A DNA stretch of 64,000 nt from an uncultured Polaromonas sp. (GTDB lineage Bacteria > Pseudomonadota > Gammaproteobacteria > Burkholderiales > Burkholderiaceae_C). Position 1 is the stretch's first letter. Every line of letters begins with the position of its first letter. The DNA lies in assembly GCA_937863225.1 (NCBI GenBank), contig CALMEI010000012.1, positions 1 to 64,000 of the forward strand. The letters run 5' to 3'. Shown piece by piece: positions 9,066 through 18,774 of the stretch. The notes beneath the pieces were generated by a model. The model did not search any database. It saw only the letters and a program-made list of their open reading frames with translations, and was not told where the DNA came from. The translations under genes were made by a program, and so were the position numbers.

Positions 9066-9425
9066 ATGCCTCGCGTCAAACGTGGTGTCACGGCCAGAGC
9101 CCGTCACAAAAAAATCATCGCCCTTGCAAAGGGTTTTCGCGGTCGCCGCGGTAATGTTTTCCGGGTCGCTAAAGAAGCGGTCATGAAAGCTGGGCAATAT
9201 GCCTATCGTGACCGCCGTACCAAAAAACGTGTCTTCCGCCGCTTGTGGATTGCACGTATCAACGCCGCAGCGCGTGAATGTGGTCTGACTTACAGCCAAT
9301 TTGCAAACGGTTTGAAGAAGGCTTCTATCGAAGTCGATCGCAAAATGTTGGCAGATATTGCTGTGAACGATAAAGCTGCATTTGCTAGCATTGTGGAACA
9401 AGTCAAAGCCAAACTGGCTGCTTGA
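9066..9425 (+). CDS. rplT: 50S ribosomal protein L20
   Basis: A 119-residue ribosomal protein that starts 50S assembly by binding 23S rRNA and usually represses its own operon. The sequence is canonical: [17 protein letters not shown], the [20 protein letters not shown] segment and the C-terminal domain with [19 protein letters not shown] strong Shine-Dalgarno (AAGGAG) precedes the start. A factor-independent terminator follows at 9480-9510, so the infC-rpmI-rplT transcript probably ends before pheS. Confidence 0.98.
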   Translation: MPRVKRGVTARARHKKIIALAKGFRGRRGNVFRVAKEAVMKAGQYAYRDRRTKKRVFRRLWIARINAAARECGLTYSQFANGLKKASIEVDRKMLADIAVNDKAAFASIVEQVKAKLAA

Positions 9426-9438
9426 TTTTAAGCATGCA

Positions 9439-9503
9439 GTTGCTATATAAATCATAGCAACTTAGGCAATAGAAACAAGGGCTAGGGCTTAAAAGCGCTA
9501 GCC
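9439..9503 (+). repeat. Dispersed repeat, copy 4 (diverged, carries a terminator)
   Basis: TTGCTATATAAATCATAGC is followed by AACTTAGGCAATAGAAACAA and then GGGCTAGGGCTTAAAAGCG. It is the same family as the other copies but with a diverged second half that doubles as the terminator stem downstream of rplT. Confidence 0.65.
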
Positions 9504-9510
9504 TTTTTTT
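9480..9510 (+). terminator. Rho-independent terminator after rplT
   Basis: GGCTAG-G-GCTT-AA-AAGC-G-CTAGCC forms a ten-pair stem with one G/G mismatch, followed directly by seven T residues (9504-9510). Confidence 0.9.
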
Positions 9511-9585
9511 ATCCCAGAATCTGATTGAATTGGGTGCTGGTTTTCTAGGTCAAATCTAAAAAATTGCTATTTGAGCACGATTGAT

Positions 9586-10638
9586 ATGAATGAACTGAAC
9601 GCAATTGTTGAAACAGCCAAACAAGCATTTATTTCTGCTGCAACACCGGCTGACTTAGAAAATGCCAAGGCGCAATTTTTAGGAAAAACCGGCAGCATCA
9701 CCGAGCTGATGAAGGGCATGGCGTCACTTGCAGTAGAGGATAAAAAGTTGGGTGGCGCAGCCATCAATGTAGCCAAGCAAGCCATTGAAGCTGCATTGAC
9801 CAATAGACGCCAATCCATGGCAGAAGCAGAATTGGCGGAGCAACTCAAAGCCGAAGCGTTGGATGTCAGTTTGCCCGGCCGCAAACGTGGTGCTGGTGGT
9901 TTACATCCTGTTTCGTTGACACTCGAACGCATCGAGAATATTTTCGGTTCGATGGGTTTTGATGTGGCGCAAGGCCCCGAAATTGAGTCAGATTGGTTTA
10001 ACTTCACAGCTCTGAATACGCCAGAAGACCATCCCGCCCGCTCCATGCATGATACTTTTTATGTCGAAGGCGGCAGCGCAACAGCACCTAACTTGTTGCG
10101 CACGCATACCAGCCCTATGCAGATTCGACACGCGGTGCAACACGTCAAAAAACACCGCACTTTGATTGACCAAGGCAGACAAATGCCGGAAATCCGCGTG
10201 ATTGCACCTGGACGTACTTACCGTGTAGACAGTGATGCCACGCATTCACCGATGTTCCACCAATGTGAAGGTCTGTGGATTGGTGCGAATGTGAGCTTCA
10301 AAGATTTAAAGGTTGTCTTTACAGATTTTTGTCGCACTTTTTTTGAATCAGAAGATTTGGTTTTGCGCTTCAGGCCCAGTTTTTTCCCATTCACAGAACC
10401 CAGTGCCGAAATCGATATTCAATTCCAAACGGGGCCATTGGCGGGTCGTTGGTTAGAAGTAGCAGGCTCTGGGCAAGTGCACCCCAATGTGGTTCGAAAC
10501 ATGGGTTTGGACCCTGAGAAATACATCGGCTTTGCCTTTGGTATGGGGCCTGACCGTTTGACGATGCTGCGCTATGGTGTGAATGATTTGCGTCTATTTT
10601 TCGATGGCGACATTCGATTTCTCTCGCAGTTTCAATGA
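9586..10638 (+). CDS. pheS: Phenylalanine--tRNA ligase, alpha subunit
   Basis: Catalytic subunit of the alpha2-beta2 PheRS that charges tRNA-Phe. From the ATG at 9586 ([15 protein letters not shown]) it is 350 residues; a TTG at 9571 would add five residues and cannot be excluded. An N-terminal coiled coil (about residues 1-90) precedes the class II core: motif 1 near [19 protein letters not shown], motif 2 around [10 protein letters not shown], and motif 3 near [17 protein letters not shown]. pheT follows 62 bases downstream. Confidence 0.97.
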   Translation: MNELNAIVETAKQAFISAATPADLENAKAQFLGKTGSITELMKGMASLAVEDKKLGGAAINVAKQAIEAALTNRRQSMAEAELAEQLKAEALDVSLPGRKRGAGGLHPVSLTLERIENIFGSMGFDVAQGPEIESDWFNFTALNTPEDHPARSMHDTFYVEGGSATAPNLLRTHTSPMQIRHAVQHVKKHRTLIDQGRQMPEIRVIAPGRTYRVDSDATHSPMFHQCEGLWIGANVSFKDLKVVFTDFCRTFFESEDLVLRFRPSFFPFTEPSAEIDIQFQTGPLAGRWLEVAGSGQVHPNVVRNMGLDPEKYIGFAFGMGPDRLTMLRYGVNDLRLFFDGDIRFLSQFQ

Positions 10639-10700
10639 TGAAGCACATCACAGCATACAAGAACAACCATCTATCTCATTCACCAAAATAAACCCTGAAT

Positions 10701-13145
10701 ATGCAATTCCCAGAATCTTGGTTGCGCGAATTTTGTAATCCATCGTTGACGACGGATCAATTGGCTGAAACACTCACCATGGGTGGCTTAGAAGTGGAGG
10801 AACAAAGCCCTGTTGCACCTCCATTTAGCCATGTTTTGGTGGGGCAAATCGTTGCAGTGGAACAGCACCCAAATGCTGATCGTTTGCGCGTTTGTCAAGT
10901 TAATGTAGGGCAATTGCATTTGCTGAACATCGTTTGCGGTGCACCCAATGCACGTGTTGGCATCAAAGTACCGTGTGCGATGGTGGGTGCCATATTACCG
11001 CCTGGGGAAGATGGCAAACCCTTTGTCATCAAGTTGGGTAAATTGCGTGGCATCGAAAGCCAGGGTATGCTGTGTTCTGCCAATGAACTGAAGCTGAGCG
11101 ATGCAAAAGATGGCTTGTTGGAACTGCATGCCGATGCGGTGGTGGGGCAAGACATTCGCATGCATTTGAATTTAGACGATACTTTGCTGACGCTGAAGCT
11201 AACGCCCAATTTGGCACACTGTTTGAGCATCTATGGCGTTGCAAGAGAGTTATCGGCTTTAACGGGTTCGCCGTTGAAGCATCCGAAATATCCTGCAATT
11301 GCTGTCGCTCACACAGACAAACTCGCTGTCAAAATCAGCAGCCCAGATTTGTGTGGACGATTCACGGGGCGTATCGTCAAAGGTGTGAATTTTGCAGCGC
11401 CTACGCCGCAATGGATGATTGAAAAATTGGCTCGCTGTGGCCAGCGCAGTGTGAGTGCTTTGGTTGATATTTCGAACTATGTGATGTTTGAGTTGGGTAG
11501 ACCTACGCACATTTTTGATTTGGACAAAATCAAAGGTGGTTTAGACGTTCGTTGGGGCAAAGCCGGTGAAACTTTGAAATTACTCAATGGCAGTACGGTC
11601 ACTGTTGATAATCAAGTCGGTGTCATAGCAGACGAATCTGCAATTGAATCTCTAGCAGGAATCATGGGCGGCGATGCGACAGCAGTGTCTGAAACGACTC
11701 AAAATATATACATTGAAGCAGCGTTTTGGTGGCCCAAAGCCATAGCAGGTCGTTCACGTCGTTTCAATTTTTCTACCGATGCTGGACATCGTTTTGAACG
11801 AGGTGTTGATCCACAATTAACGATTGAACACATTGACCATATCACGCAATTGGTCATTGATATTTGTGGTGGCACTGCTGGACCCATAGATGACCATCAA
11901 CCCCGTATGCCGAAGAACGAGACTGTGAAATTACGTGTCGCGCGGGCATCCAAAATATTGGGTATGCCGGTAACTTTGGCGCAATGCACAGACGCTTTTA
12001 CCAAGTTAGGTTTGGCACATACTGTCGATGGTGAAATCATCACAGTGACGCCACCGAGCTATCGATTTGACATTCAAATTGAAGAGGATTTAATTGAAGA
12101 AGTGGTGCGCATGGTGGGATTCAATCACTTACCGACCACGCCACCACTTGCGCCCATAACTGCAAAAATGCGACCTGAATCGCTGCGTGGTCCATTTGCT
12201 TTGCGACGTTCATTGGCTGCGATGGGGTATCAAGAAACCATTAATTTCAGTTTTGTGGAAGAAAAATGGGAAAAAGATTTGGCTGGCAATGCCAACCCCA
12301 TCAAATTGCTCAATCCGATTGCCAGCAATATGAGTGTCATGCGCACATCATTGTTAGGTTCGTTGCTGCAAGTTTTGAAATACAACATTGATCGCAAAGC
12401 GAGCCGAGTACGCATATTCGAAATTGGTCGTGTGTTTTTGCGTGATGCGAACGTAAAGAATACAGATACAACTGTTGAAGGATTTAACCAACCCATGCGC
12501 GTTGCAGGTTTGGCTTATGGAAATCTAGATGTGCTGCAATGGGGCAGGGCTGAGCAATCGGTAGATTACTTTGATGTAAAAGGGGAAGTGGAAGCGTTGT
12601 TGGGGACTACTACAGCTGAATTTGTACCAGCCGTACATCCAGCGATGCACCCTGGACGGTGTGCAAAAGTTTTCATCGACGGGCATGAAGTTGGATTCTT
12701 GGGAGAATTACACCCTAAGTGGGTTCAGTCTTACGAATTAGGCAAGGGCGCAAAAACACCTAAAGCGCCAATATTGTTTGAATTGGAATTAGAAATATTG
12801 CTGCAGCATACTGTACCCGTGGCTCAAACCGTTTTAAAAACACAAGATGTTGAACGCGATATTGCCATCGTCGTTCCTGAAAAAGTCACACATGCAGAGC
12901 TCATGAAAGCGATTGACAGCGCACAGTTGAACGGACTGACACGTTCTGCCACCTTATTTGACATCTATCGCCCAAAAACGGCAACCAGCGATATGTCAAT
13001 GGATGAAAAAAGTTTGGCTGTGCGCTTGACTTTTAACAGTCAGGATGCGACGATGAAATACGAAGCAGAGGACATTGATCATGCGGTAACCCGTGTTTTA
13101 AATCAAATTAAAACCGTTGTTGGTGGCAGGTTGCGTGGCGCATAA
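10701..13145 (+). CDS. pheT: Phenylalanine--tRNA ligase, beta subunit
   Basis: An 814-residue subunit, typical for bacterial PheT. Visible parts are the N-terminal MQFPESWLREFC, a tRNA-binding EMAP-like domain (VLVGQIVAVEQHPNADRLRVCQVNVG), the B3/B4 editing region (SVSALVDISNYVMFELGRPTHIFDLDKI), the B5 domain, the catalytic-like core (MVGFNHLPTTPP) and the C-terminal anticodon-binding ferredoxin-fold domain (VERDIAIVVPEKVTHAELM). It is organised with pheS upstream and ihfA 66 bases downstream. Confidence 0.97.
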   Translation: MQFPESWLREFCNPSLTTDQLAETLTMGGLEVEEQSPVAPPFSHVLVGQIVAVEQHPNADRLRVCQVNVGQLHLLNIVCGAPNARVGIKVPCAMVGAILPPGEDGKPFVIKLGKLRGIESQGMLCSANELKLSDAKDGLLELHADAVVGQDIRMHLNLDDTLLTLKLTPNLAHCLSIYGVARELSALTGSPLKHPKYPAIAVAHTDKLAVKISSPDLCGRFTGRIVKGVNFAAPTPQWMIEKLARCGQRSVSALVDISNYVMFELGRPTHIFDLDKIKGGLDVRWGKAGETLKLLNGSTVTVDNQVGVIADESAIESLAGIMGGDATAVSETTQNIYIEAAFWWPKAIAGRSRRFNFSTDAGHRFERGVDPQLTIEHIDHITQLVIDICGGTAGPIDDHQPRMPKNETVKLRVARASKILGMPVTLAQCTDAFTKLGLAHTVDGEIITVTPPSYRFDIQIEEDLIEEVVRMVGFNHLPTTPPLAPITAKMRPESLRGPFALRRSLAAMGYQETINFSFVEEKWEKDLAGNANPIKLLNPIASNMSVMRTSLLGSLLQVLKYNIDRKASRVRIFEIGRVFLRDANVKNTDTTVEGFNQPMRVAGLAYGNLDVLQWGRAEQSVDYFDVKGEVEALLGTTTAEFVPAVHPAMHPGRCAKVFIDGHEVGFLGELHPKWVQSYELGKGAKTPKAPILFELELEILLQHTVPVAQTVLKTQDVERDIAIVVPEKVTHAELMKAIDSAQLNGLTRSATLFDIYRPKTATSDMSMDEKSLAVRLTFNSQDATMKYEAEDIDHAVTRVLNQIKTVVGGRLRGA

Positions 13146-13211
13146 AGTGTCGACATTTGATAAATTACATCTGCTCAATAATTCTTCGACAATAAAACCA
13201 AAGATACTACG

Positions 13212-13526
13212 ATGGAAATTTCAATTGAAAGTTTAGAGACAACATCGCTCACCAAAGCACAAATGGCAGAAATATTGTGCGAAAAAATTGGCTTGAATAT
13301 GCGCGAGTCCAAAGACATGGTTGACGCATTTTTCGATTTAATATGCCAACAGCTGGTTGAAGGTAATGATGTCAAAATCCCAGGATTCGGTAACTTTCAA
13401 ATTCGCGATAAAGCTGCCAGACCGGGTCGCAACCCGCGTACGGGTGAAATGGTGCCTATCAAAGCACGCAGAGCCATCACATTTCATTCAAGCCATAAAC
13501 TAAAAGCGCAATTAACCGGACAGTAA
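13212..13526 (+). CDS. ihfA: Integration host factor, alpha subunit
   Basis: A DNA-bending protein of the HU/IHF family that acts as a heterodimer with IhfB in replication, recombination and transcription. The 104-residue sequence has the helical N-terminus (TKAQMAEILCEKIGLNMRESKDMVDAFF), the beta saddle (EGNDVKIPGFGNFQIRDKAARPGRNPRTGE) with the DNA-intercalating proline arm, and the C-terminal helix. Its position directly after pheT identifies it as the alpha rather than the beta subunit. Confidence 0.96.
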   Translation: MEISIESLETTSLTKAQMAEILCEKIGLNMRESKDMVDAFFDLICQQLVEGNDVKIPGFGNFQIRDKAARPGRNPRTGEMVPIKARRAITFHSSHKLKAQLTGQ

Positions 13527-13633
13527 AGTTGCGAAATCGTAATTTGACGGGTTAAAAATATTTTTGAAAACCCCTATCAATGTGATTAAAGTTAGAGTAA
13601 TCTACTAGCTTTCTGACGTAGGACATTGATTTA

Positions 13634-14158
13634 ATGGAGAATATTCTCCCTCCCATACCAGCAAAGCGTTATTTCACTATAGGTGAGGTAGCCGATTTGT
13701 GCGCGATAAAACCGCACGTGCTACGTTATTGGGAGCAAGAGTTCACGCAATTGAAGCCCATGAAGCGCAGCGGCAATCGACGCTACTACCAACGGCACGA
13801 AGTTCAGATGATTCGTCGCATACGCGATTTGTTGTACGAGCAAGGTTTCACGATCAATGGTGCGCGCAATAAATTGCAAGAAATGATGCACTCTTTGCGC
13901 ACCCAAAACCAAAATGACAGCAACAGTTTGCGTGAAGTAGGTGTTCAAGTTAAAGGCTTCAATCAAAATATCCATTCTGAATTGAACGATGAATTTCATA
14001 CGCACATTGATGATGAGGATGATAATTTGAACGATGCATTGAGTATTTTGCAACATGAAGTACCAGCCTACGATCAAACGACAGAACTCAGTTTGCTGTG
14101 GCGCACAGTTCGACAAGAATTGTTCGAAATTCGAACCATGCTGAACGCTCCGCATTAA
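13634..14158 (+). CDS. MerR-family transcriptional regulator
   Basis: A 174-residue regulator with an N-terminal winged helix-turn-helix of the MerR family: YFTIGEVADLCAIKPHVLRYWEQEFTQLKPMKRSGNRRYYQRHEVQMI. A dimerisation helix follows (IRDLLYEQGFTINGARNKLQ), then an acidic low-complexity C-terminal region (HTHIDDEDDNLNDAL). There are no effector-binding cysteines like those of metal sensors. The ihfA-merR-tRNA-Pro order is conserved in Burkholderiales; its target is not known to me. Confidence 0.9.
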   Translation: MENILPPIPAKRYFTIGEVADLCAIKPHVLRYWEQEFTQLKPMKRSGNRRYYQRHEVQMIRRIRDLLYEQGFTINGARNKLQEMMHSLRTQNQNDSNSLREVGVQVKGFNQNIHSELNDEFHTHIDDEDDNLNDALSILQHEVPAYDQTTELSLLWRTVRQELFEIRTMLNAPH

Positions 14159-14185
14159 GTGCACAGGTTATAATTCCCAGCGATT

Positions 14186-14262
14186 CGGTGTGTGGCGCAG
14201 CCTGGTAGCGCACTTGCATGGGGTGCAAGGGGTCGAAGGTTCGAATCCTTTCACACCGACCA
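14186..14262 (+). tRNA. tRNA-Pro (anticodon GGG)
   Basis: A 77-base cloverleaf. The acceptor stem CGGTGTG pairs with CACACCG. The D arm is GCGCAGCCTGGTAGCGC. The anticodon stem CTTGC/GCAAG encloses the seven-base loop ATGGGGT with anticodon GGG, and the T arm contains GGTTCGAATCC. The 3' ACCA is encoded. A perfect -10 box TATAAT lies at 14169-14174, so the gene likely has its own promoter. Confidence 0.96.
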
Positions 14263-14343
14263 GTTTTTTGTTTCAATTTCAGACAAACTGGCACATCAGC
14301 AAACTGATATTCAAACCACATTCAAACCCATAGTATCTAGTCT

Positions 14344-14409
14344 TTGCTATCGTTATAATAGCAACATAGGCAATAAATATGCTGGCTAAAGGCTTAAAAC
14401 ATACATAAA
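14344..14409 (+). repeat. Dispersed GCTAT/ATAGC repeat, copy 5
   Basis: TTGCTATCGTTATAATAGC is followed by AACATAGGCAATAAATATGC and GGCTAAAGGC, then an A-rich tail. It lies between tRNA-Pro and cobQ, ending about ten bases before the cobQ start. Confidence 0.8.
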
Positions 14410-14418
14410 TTGCTTCCA

Positions 14419-15870
14419 ATGCGCGGCAAAGCTATCATGGTTTTAGGTACCACCAGTGGTGCAGGTAAAAGTTGGTTGGTCACAGCATTGTGTCGCTACT
14501 ACGCGCAACTAGGTCTCAAAGTCGCACCTTTCAAAGCACAAAACATGAGCAACAATGCCAGAGTTGTTGCGGGTGGTGAAATTGGAAGCGCTCAATATTT
14601 TCAAGCTTTGGCTGCAAGAGCTGTGCCTGAAGTGCGCATGAATCCATTGTTGCTTAAACCTGAAAGCGACACACACAGCCAGGTGATCGCATTAGGTCAA
14701 GTGAGCAGTGATTTGACACGCATACCGTGGCAAGACCGTAGCGAATTTGTATGGCCAATGATTGAAAAAGCGCTGTTTGAATTGATGTCAGAGAACGACA
14801 TCGTTGTCATTGAAGGCGCAGGCTCTCCTGCTGAGATTAACCTCAAAGATCGGGACATCGTTAACATGCGTGTGGCGATGGCAGCGCAAGCAAATTGTTT
14901 GTTGGTTACAGATATTGACAGAGGCGGTGCATTTGCGCATCTGTATGGTACGCACACGTTACTGGCGCATGATGAGCAAGCATTGATCAAAGGGTTTGTT
15001 TTAAACAAGTTCAGAGGGGATGCCCGACTACTTGCACCTGGACCTGAAATGCTGCAGGCATTGACAAGTGTTCCTGTTGTTGCCACTTTGCCCATGTGGT
15101 GGCAACATGGATTGCCTGAGGAAGATGGTTTATATCAACACGTTCAAACCAGTGAAGAAATAACAAGCACCATAGCCATCATTGCGTACCCTCGAATCAG
15201 TAATTTAGATGAATTTCAGGTGTTGAACAATGTACCTGGTGTTCAGCTTAAATGGGTTCGTGCGCCTGGTGATCTGGCTGAAGCAGATTGGTTGGTCTTG
15301 CCAGGAAGTAAAAACACCAGCGCTGACCTGCTGTGGTTGCGTTCTCAAGGCTTGGATAAAGCGATTGCCAATCATGCTGCACAAGGCAAGGCAATTTTAG
15401 GTATATGTGGTGGCTTACAAATGTTAGGCGAGGCCTTGATTGACACGCAGAGCATTGAAGGCAATGCAGCCGGTTTGGGCTTGCTTCCTTTGGTCACCCA
15501 TTTTGAACAAGACAAAACCGTACGACGCTGTCAAACACAATTTGCGAGTGAAATGTCGGGTATTTGGTCTGCACTGAGCGATGTTGAAGTCAGTGGTTAC
15601 GAAATTCACCATGGTCAAACCACGCAGCATCCAGCGATGGCCAAAGCGGGCGATGTAGCTGTTTGTGCTTTACCAACATCGCTGGGTTGGCAAAACCAAA
15701 AGGGCAATGTGTTGGGCATTTATTTACACGGTATATTTGAAGACCCAGCTGTTTTAAAAGCATTATTTGGAATTTCAACGCCAAATTTGGACTCTGTTTT
15801 TGATGGTTTGGCTAACTATATTGATCGCTATTTTGAACCACAATTTCTCAATAATTTCATTAAAAATTGA
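14419..15870 (+). CDS. cobQ: Cobyric acid synthase (glutamine-hydrolysing)
   Basis: Amidates adenosyl-cobyrinic a,c-diamide at four side chains, using glutamine and ATP, in cobalamin synthesis. The N-terminal dethiobiotin-synthetase-like ATPase domain shows MVLGTTSGAGKSW with FKAQNMSNNARV. The C-terminal class I glutamine amidotransferase domain carries the nucleophile in LGICGGLQMLG and a catalytic His in the YLHGIFE region. The start at 14419 (MRGKAIM) is ATG; a TTG nine bases upstream is possible. It stands alone here, without other cob genes. Confidence 0.95.
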   Translation: MRGKAIMVLGTTSGAGKSWLVTALCRYYAQLGLKVAPFKAQNMSNNARVVAGGEIGSAQYFQALAARAVPEVRMNPLLLKPESDTHSQVIALGQVSSDLTRIPWQDRSEFVWPMIEKALFELMSENDIVVIEGAGSPAEINLKDRDIVNMRVAMAAQANCLLVTDIDRGGAFAHLYGTHTLLAHDEQALIKGFVLNKFRGDARLLAPGPEMLQALTSVPVVATLPMWWQHGLPEEDGLYQHVQTSEEITSTIAIIAYPRISNLDEFQVLNNVPGVQLKWVRAPGDLAEADWLVLPGSKNTSADLLWLRSQGLDKAIANHAAQGKAILGICGGLQMLGEALIDTQSIEGNAAGLGLLPLVTHFEQDKTVRRCQTQFASEMSGIWSALSDVEVSGYEIHHGQTTQHPAMAKAGDVAVCALPTSLGWQNQKGNVLGIYLHGIFEDPAVLKALFGISTPNLDSVFDGLANYIDRYFEPQFLNNFIKN

Positions 15871-15937
15871 CTTTCATCAAGCACGTGATAAATGGTAGGC
15901 ATAGACTGGAGTTTTAATCAATTAAAGGACTCGATCT

Positions 15938-16333
15938 ATGTCACATTTCCATGCTGTTGTTTGGTTGGACCACAAAGAAGCACATGTCATGCACATTGCA
16001 CCAGATGACATTGAAAAATCAATCATTCACCCAAGTGGTGCGCATCAAAAGCATTTGCATGGAAAAGGCGGGGTGGTAGGATCAGGACGTGCAGTTGAAG
16101 ACAAAGCGTATTACCACGCTATTGCAACTGCGTTACACGGTGCATCTGAAATTTTGGTAGTGGGACCGGCGCAAGCGAAATTGGCTTTGATTAAACACAT
16201 ACATGCACACGACAAAGAACTGGTTGAAAAAATTATCGGTGTTGAAACAGTTGACCACCCAACAGATGGACAAGTGGTTGCGTATGCGCGCAAATATTTT
16301 GCAGCTAAAGATCAAATGCGATCTCAAACTTAA
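15938..16333 (+). CDS. eRF1-domain-1-like small protein ('translational machinery protein')
   Basis: A 131-residue soluble protein rich in histidine (FHAVVWLDHKEAHVMHIAPDD). The fold pattern, a beta-strand with acidic/His residues followed by a helix and the strand EILVVGPAQAKLALIKHIHAHD, resembles proteins annotated in betaproteobacteria as translational machinery or eRF1 domain 1-like. The biochemical role is not established. It is preceded by a good Shine-Dalgarno (AAAGGA) and stands as a single gene. Confidence 0.65.
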   Translation: MSHFHAVVWLDHKEAHVMHIAPDDIEKSIIHPSGAHQKHLHGKGGVVGSGRAVEDKAYYHAIATALHGASEILVVGPAQAKLALIKHIHAHDKELVEKIIGVETVDHPTDGQVVAYARKYFAAKDQMRSQT

Positions 16334-16420
16334 ATTTTCCCTGTTTTGAAAAGTCTAAGTTGGTTGTAACTTTTAAAAGCAGTTATTTTAATAACGCTTT
16401 TAAAGGTGTATATTGCCTGC

Positions 16421-17914
16421 ATGAAGAATCAAAATCGAAATCAGAAGCAACATCGCCACAATCGTTCGGATTTGGTTCGAATTTCAATCGAAGCCATGCT
16501 TGAACGTGGGTTGAAGCCTGAATTTGGATCGAAGGTAGAACATCAACTATCTAAAATTTCAGGCCCAGCATTGAAAGAAGATCAAACTGATATTTTTGAT
16601 TTAACGGATTTGCTTTGGTGCTCAATTGACAATGATGATTCACTCGATTTAGATCAATTGACTGTCAGCGAACTTCTGTCGAATGACACTGTCAAGCTAA
16701 GAGTCGCCATAGCAGATGTGGATGCTTTGGTTAAAAAAGGGACACCAATCGACGAGCATGCTTGGGCAAACACCACATCGGTTTATACCTCTGCAATGAT
16801 TTTTCCAATGTTGCCTGAGCGGTTATCGACTGACTTGACCTCTCTTAACCCTGACGATAATCGTCTGGCCGTCGTGACAGAAATGGTTTTCAAAGCTGAT
16901 GGTTCGATGATCAGCTCCACTGTCTATCGTGCATTGGTTCGTAATCAAGCCAAATTGGCATACGATGCGGTCAGTGCCTGGATTGATGGTCAAGAACCTT
17001 TGCCTGAAGCTGCTGCCCGCGTTAAAGGCATGGAACTGCAACTGAGGACGCAAGATGCGTTGGCGCAAAAATTGCGCAAGCGGCGTCGTGAGGAGGGGTC
17101 CTTAGACTTTGTCACATTTCAACCGCGAGCCTTGTTCGAAGGTGAGTCTGTCATCGATATACGCCAACAAGTCCAGAACCGAGGCAGGCAATTGATAGAA
17201 GAAGTGATGATTGCAACAAACGGATGTACAGCAAAATACTTGGCTGCGCATGGTGGTGCTTCATTACGTCGTGTCGTGCGTTCCCCAGAACGTTGGCTGC
17301 GAATTGTCAATGAAGCTGCCAAATATGGTGAGTCCTTGCCGAATGAACCAGATTCAAAAGCATTAGAAAATTTCTTAGCGAAGCGACAAAAAGCAGATCC
17401 TTTGCGTTTCCCTGATTTATCACTGGTTATTGTGAAATTGATGGGACGTGGTGAGTATGTGGTCGAAATTCCGGGCAGTGCACCAATTGGACACTTTGGT
17501 TTGGCTGTGCGCGATTACACCCATTCCACCGCGCCCAATCGACGTTATCCTGATTTGATCACTTCACGCCTCATCAAAGCAGAGCTAGCAGGTAATCAGC
17601 CCCCATATAGTGCTACTGAATTGGCTGCGCTTGCTATGCACTGCACAACACAAGAAGACGCTGCTCAGAAAGTAGAGAGAAGAATACGTAAATCTGAAGC
17701 AGCACTGTTACTAGAAAATCGAATTGGTGCGCATTTTGATGGTGTGGTCACAGGTAGTTCCAATCACGGGGTTTGGGTACGCATCTTTACGCCACCGACG
17801 GAAGGGAAACTGGTCGAGTTGCGTAGGAATATTGAAGTTGGTGATAAGGTGCGCGTTAAATTGGTTTCAACCAATGTCGAACGCGGATTTATCGATTTTG
17901 TATTGACGGATTAA
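16421..17914 (+). CDS. RNB-domain exoribonuclease (RNase II-like)
   Basis: A 3'-5' hydrolytic exoribonuclease of the RNase II/R family, 497 residues from the ATG at 16421 (MKNQNRNQKQHRHN); a GTG at 16406 is a weaker alternative. The RNB catalytic site is visible as SIDNDDSLDLDQL with its metal-binding aspartates. The conserved YTHSTAPNRRYPDLITSRL follows later, and a short C-terminal S1-like segment carries the FDGVVTGSSNHGVWV motif. The length and basic N-terminus fit the shorter RNase II-type enzymes rather than RNase R. Confidence 0.92.
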   Translation: MKNQNRNQKQHRHNRSDLVRISIEAMLERGLKPEFGSKVEHQLSKISGPALKEDQTDIFDLTDLLWCSIDNDDSLDLDQLTVSELLSNDTVKLRVAIADVDALVKKGTPIDEHAWANTTSVYTSAMIFPMLPERLSTDLTSLNPDDNRLAVVTEMVFKADGSMISSTVYRALVRNQAKLAYDAVSAWIDGQEPLPEAAARVKGMELQLRTQDALAQKLRKRRREEGSLDFVTFQPRALFEGESVIDIRQQVQNRGRQLIEEVMIATNGCTAKYLAAHGGASLRRVVRSPERWLRIVNEAAKYGESLPNEPDSKALENFLAKRQKADPLRFPDLSLVIVKLMGRGEYVVEIPGSAPIGHFGLAVRDYTHSTAPNRRYPDLITSRLIKAELAGNQPPYSATELAALAMHCTTQEDAAQKVERRIRKSEAALLLENRIGAHFDGVVTGSSNHGVWVRIFTPPTEGKLVELRRNIEVGDKVRVKLVSTNVERGFIDFVLTD

Positions 17915-17946
17915 GACTAATGGACCATTGCAGTTTAAAAATAGCA

Positions 17947-18717
17947 TTAAACCAAGCTACTTAAAAAACCACTTGATGATGGTATTTTTTGCATCACTTT
18001 GATCGCAGCATCCAAATCAGCCATATCAATAGGTTCGAATCCAGCATTGAATTGCAAATCTTCCAAGATTCTTATGCCTTTGTCGTCAGTTGACATGCCA
18101 CAAAGAATTTCTTGTATTTGGTTTTTCTTGTCAGCCCATTCAGAACTGATGCAAAAACAGTGGGATGCTTGTTTGCTGTTCGTTTCACCCAGAACTTCTA
18201 AGGTTGAACGACTAGACTCGGCCATGCCGTTCCATGTTTCATTGAAAACGATGCCGATATCCGCTTTACCTTGAATCACAGCATGGGCAGCTTTGACATG
18301 AGTTCCTACAAAATCAAATTCGCATTGTTTGTGATCAAATCCTAATTCTGATAACACACCAAGACCGAGACCATGAATTATTAATTTGTCAGTGGCACTA
18401 GCGACGCGAATTTTTTGATCATTCGGTAAAACTGCGCCTGCATACTTAACCAATACAGCTTCATCACTGATGCCGATCGGTTTAGCTATAGGTAGGAAAC
18501 CGACTTGCTTACAAAAAACAATGGCGCTGAATGGGTTGGCATAAACCAGCTGGTAGCCCCCCGTTATCACATCCTCACGCTCCTTGATGAAGTTATCTTT
18601 AGGCTCAAAGTGCATACCCAAGCCAAGATTGCGTTGCAAATAGGTATTTAAAAAAAACCAAGCTGTACTGTTCTTGGCCGTATCATGCGGACAAACACTG
18701 AATTGAAACTTTGACAT
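17947..18717 (-). CDS. PhnD-like substrate-binding protein without signal peptide
   Basis: A 256-residue protein with the type 2 periplasmic-binding fold of phosphonate/phosphite-binding proteins. Key segments are GGYQLVYANPFSAIVF, KIRVASATDKLIIHGLGLGVL and FDFVGTHVKAAHAVIQGKADIGIVFNETW. Usual PhnD proteins are exported, but this one begins MSKFQFSVCPHDTAKNS with no hydrophobic leader. No ABC permease or ATPase gene is adjacent. It may therefore act in the cytoplasm as a ligand sensor; the ligand is unknown. Confidence 0.75.
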   Translation of the reverse strand: MSKFQFSVCPHDTAKNSTAWFFLNTYLQRNLGLGMHFEPKDNFIKEREDVITGGYQLVYANPFSAIVFCKQVGFLPIAKPIGISDEAVLVKYAGAVLPNDQKIRVASATDKLIIHGLGLGVLSELGFDHKQCEFDFVGTHVKAAHAVIQGKADIGIVFNETWNGMAESSRSTLEVLGETNSKQASHCFCISSEWADKKNQIQEILCGMSTDDKGIRILEDLQFNAGFEPIDMADLDAAIKVMQKIPSSSGFLSSLV

Positions 18718-18774
18718 TATCTAAAAATCGCCCGAGTGTCGTCACTGATTTGATACATGTGGGATGAAGTCGCG

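Noticed and set aside
17915-17946. Possible bidirectional terminator between the RNB and PhnD-like genes
   Set aside because: Only a six-bp A/T stem can be drawn; too weak to report as a feature.
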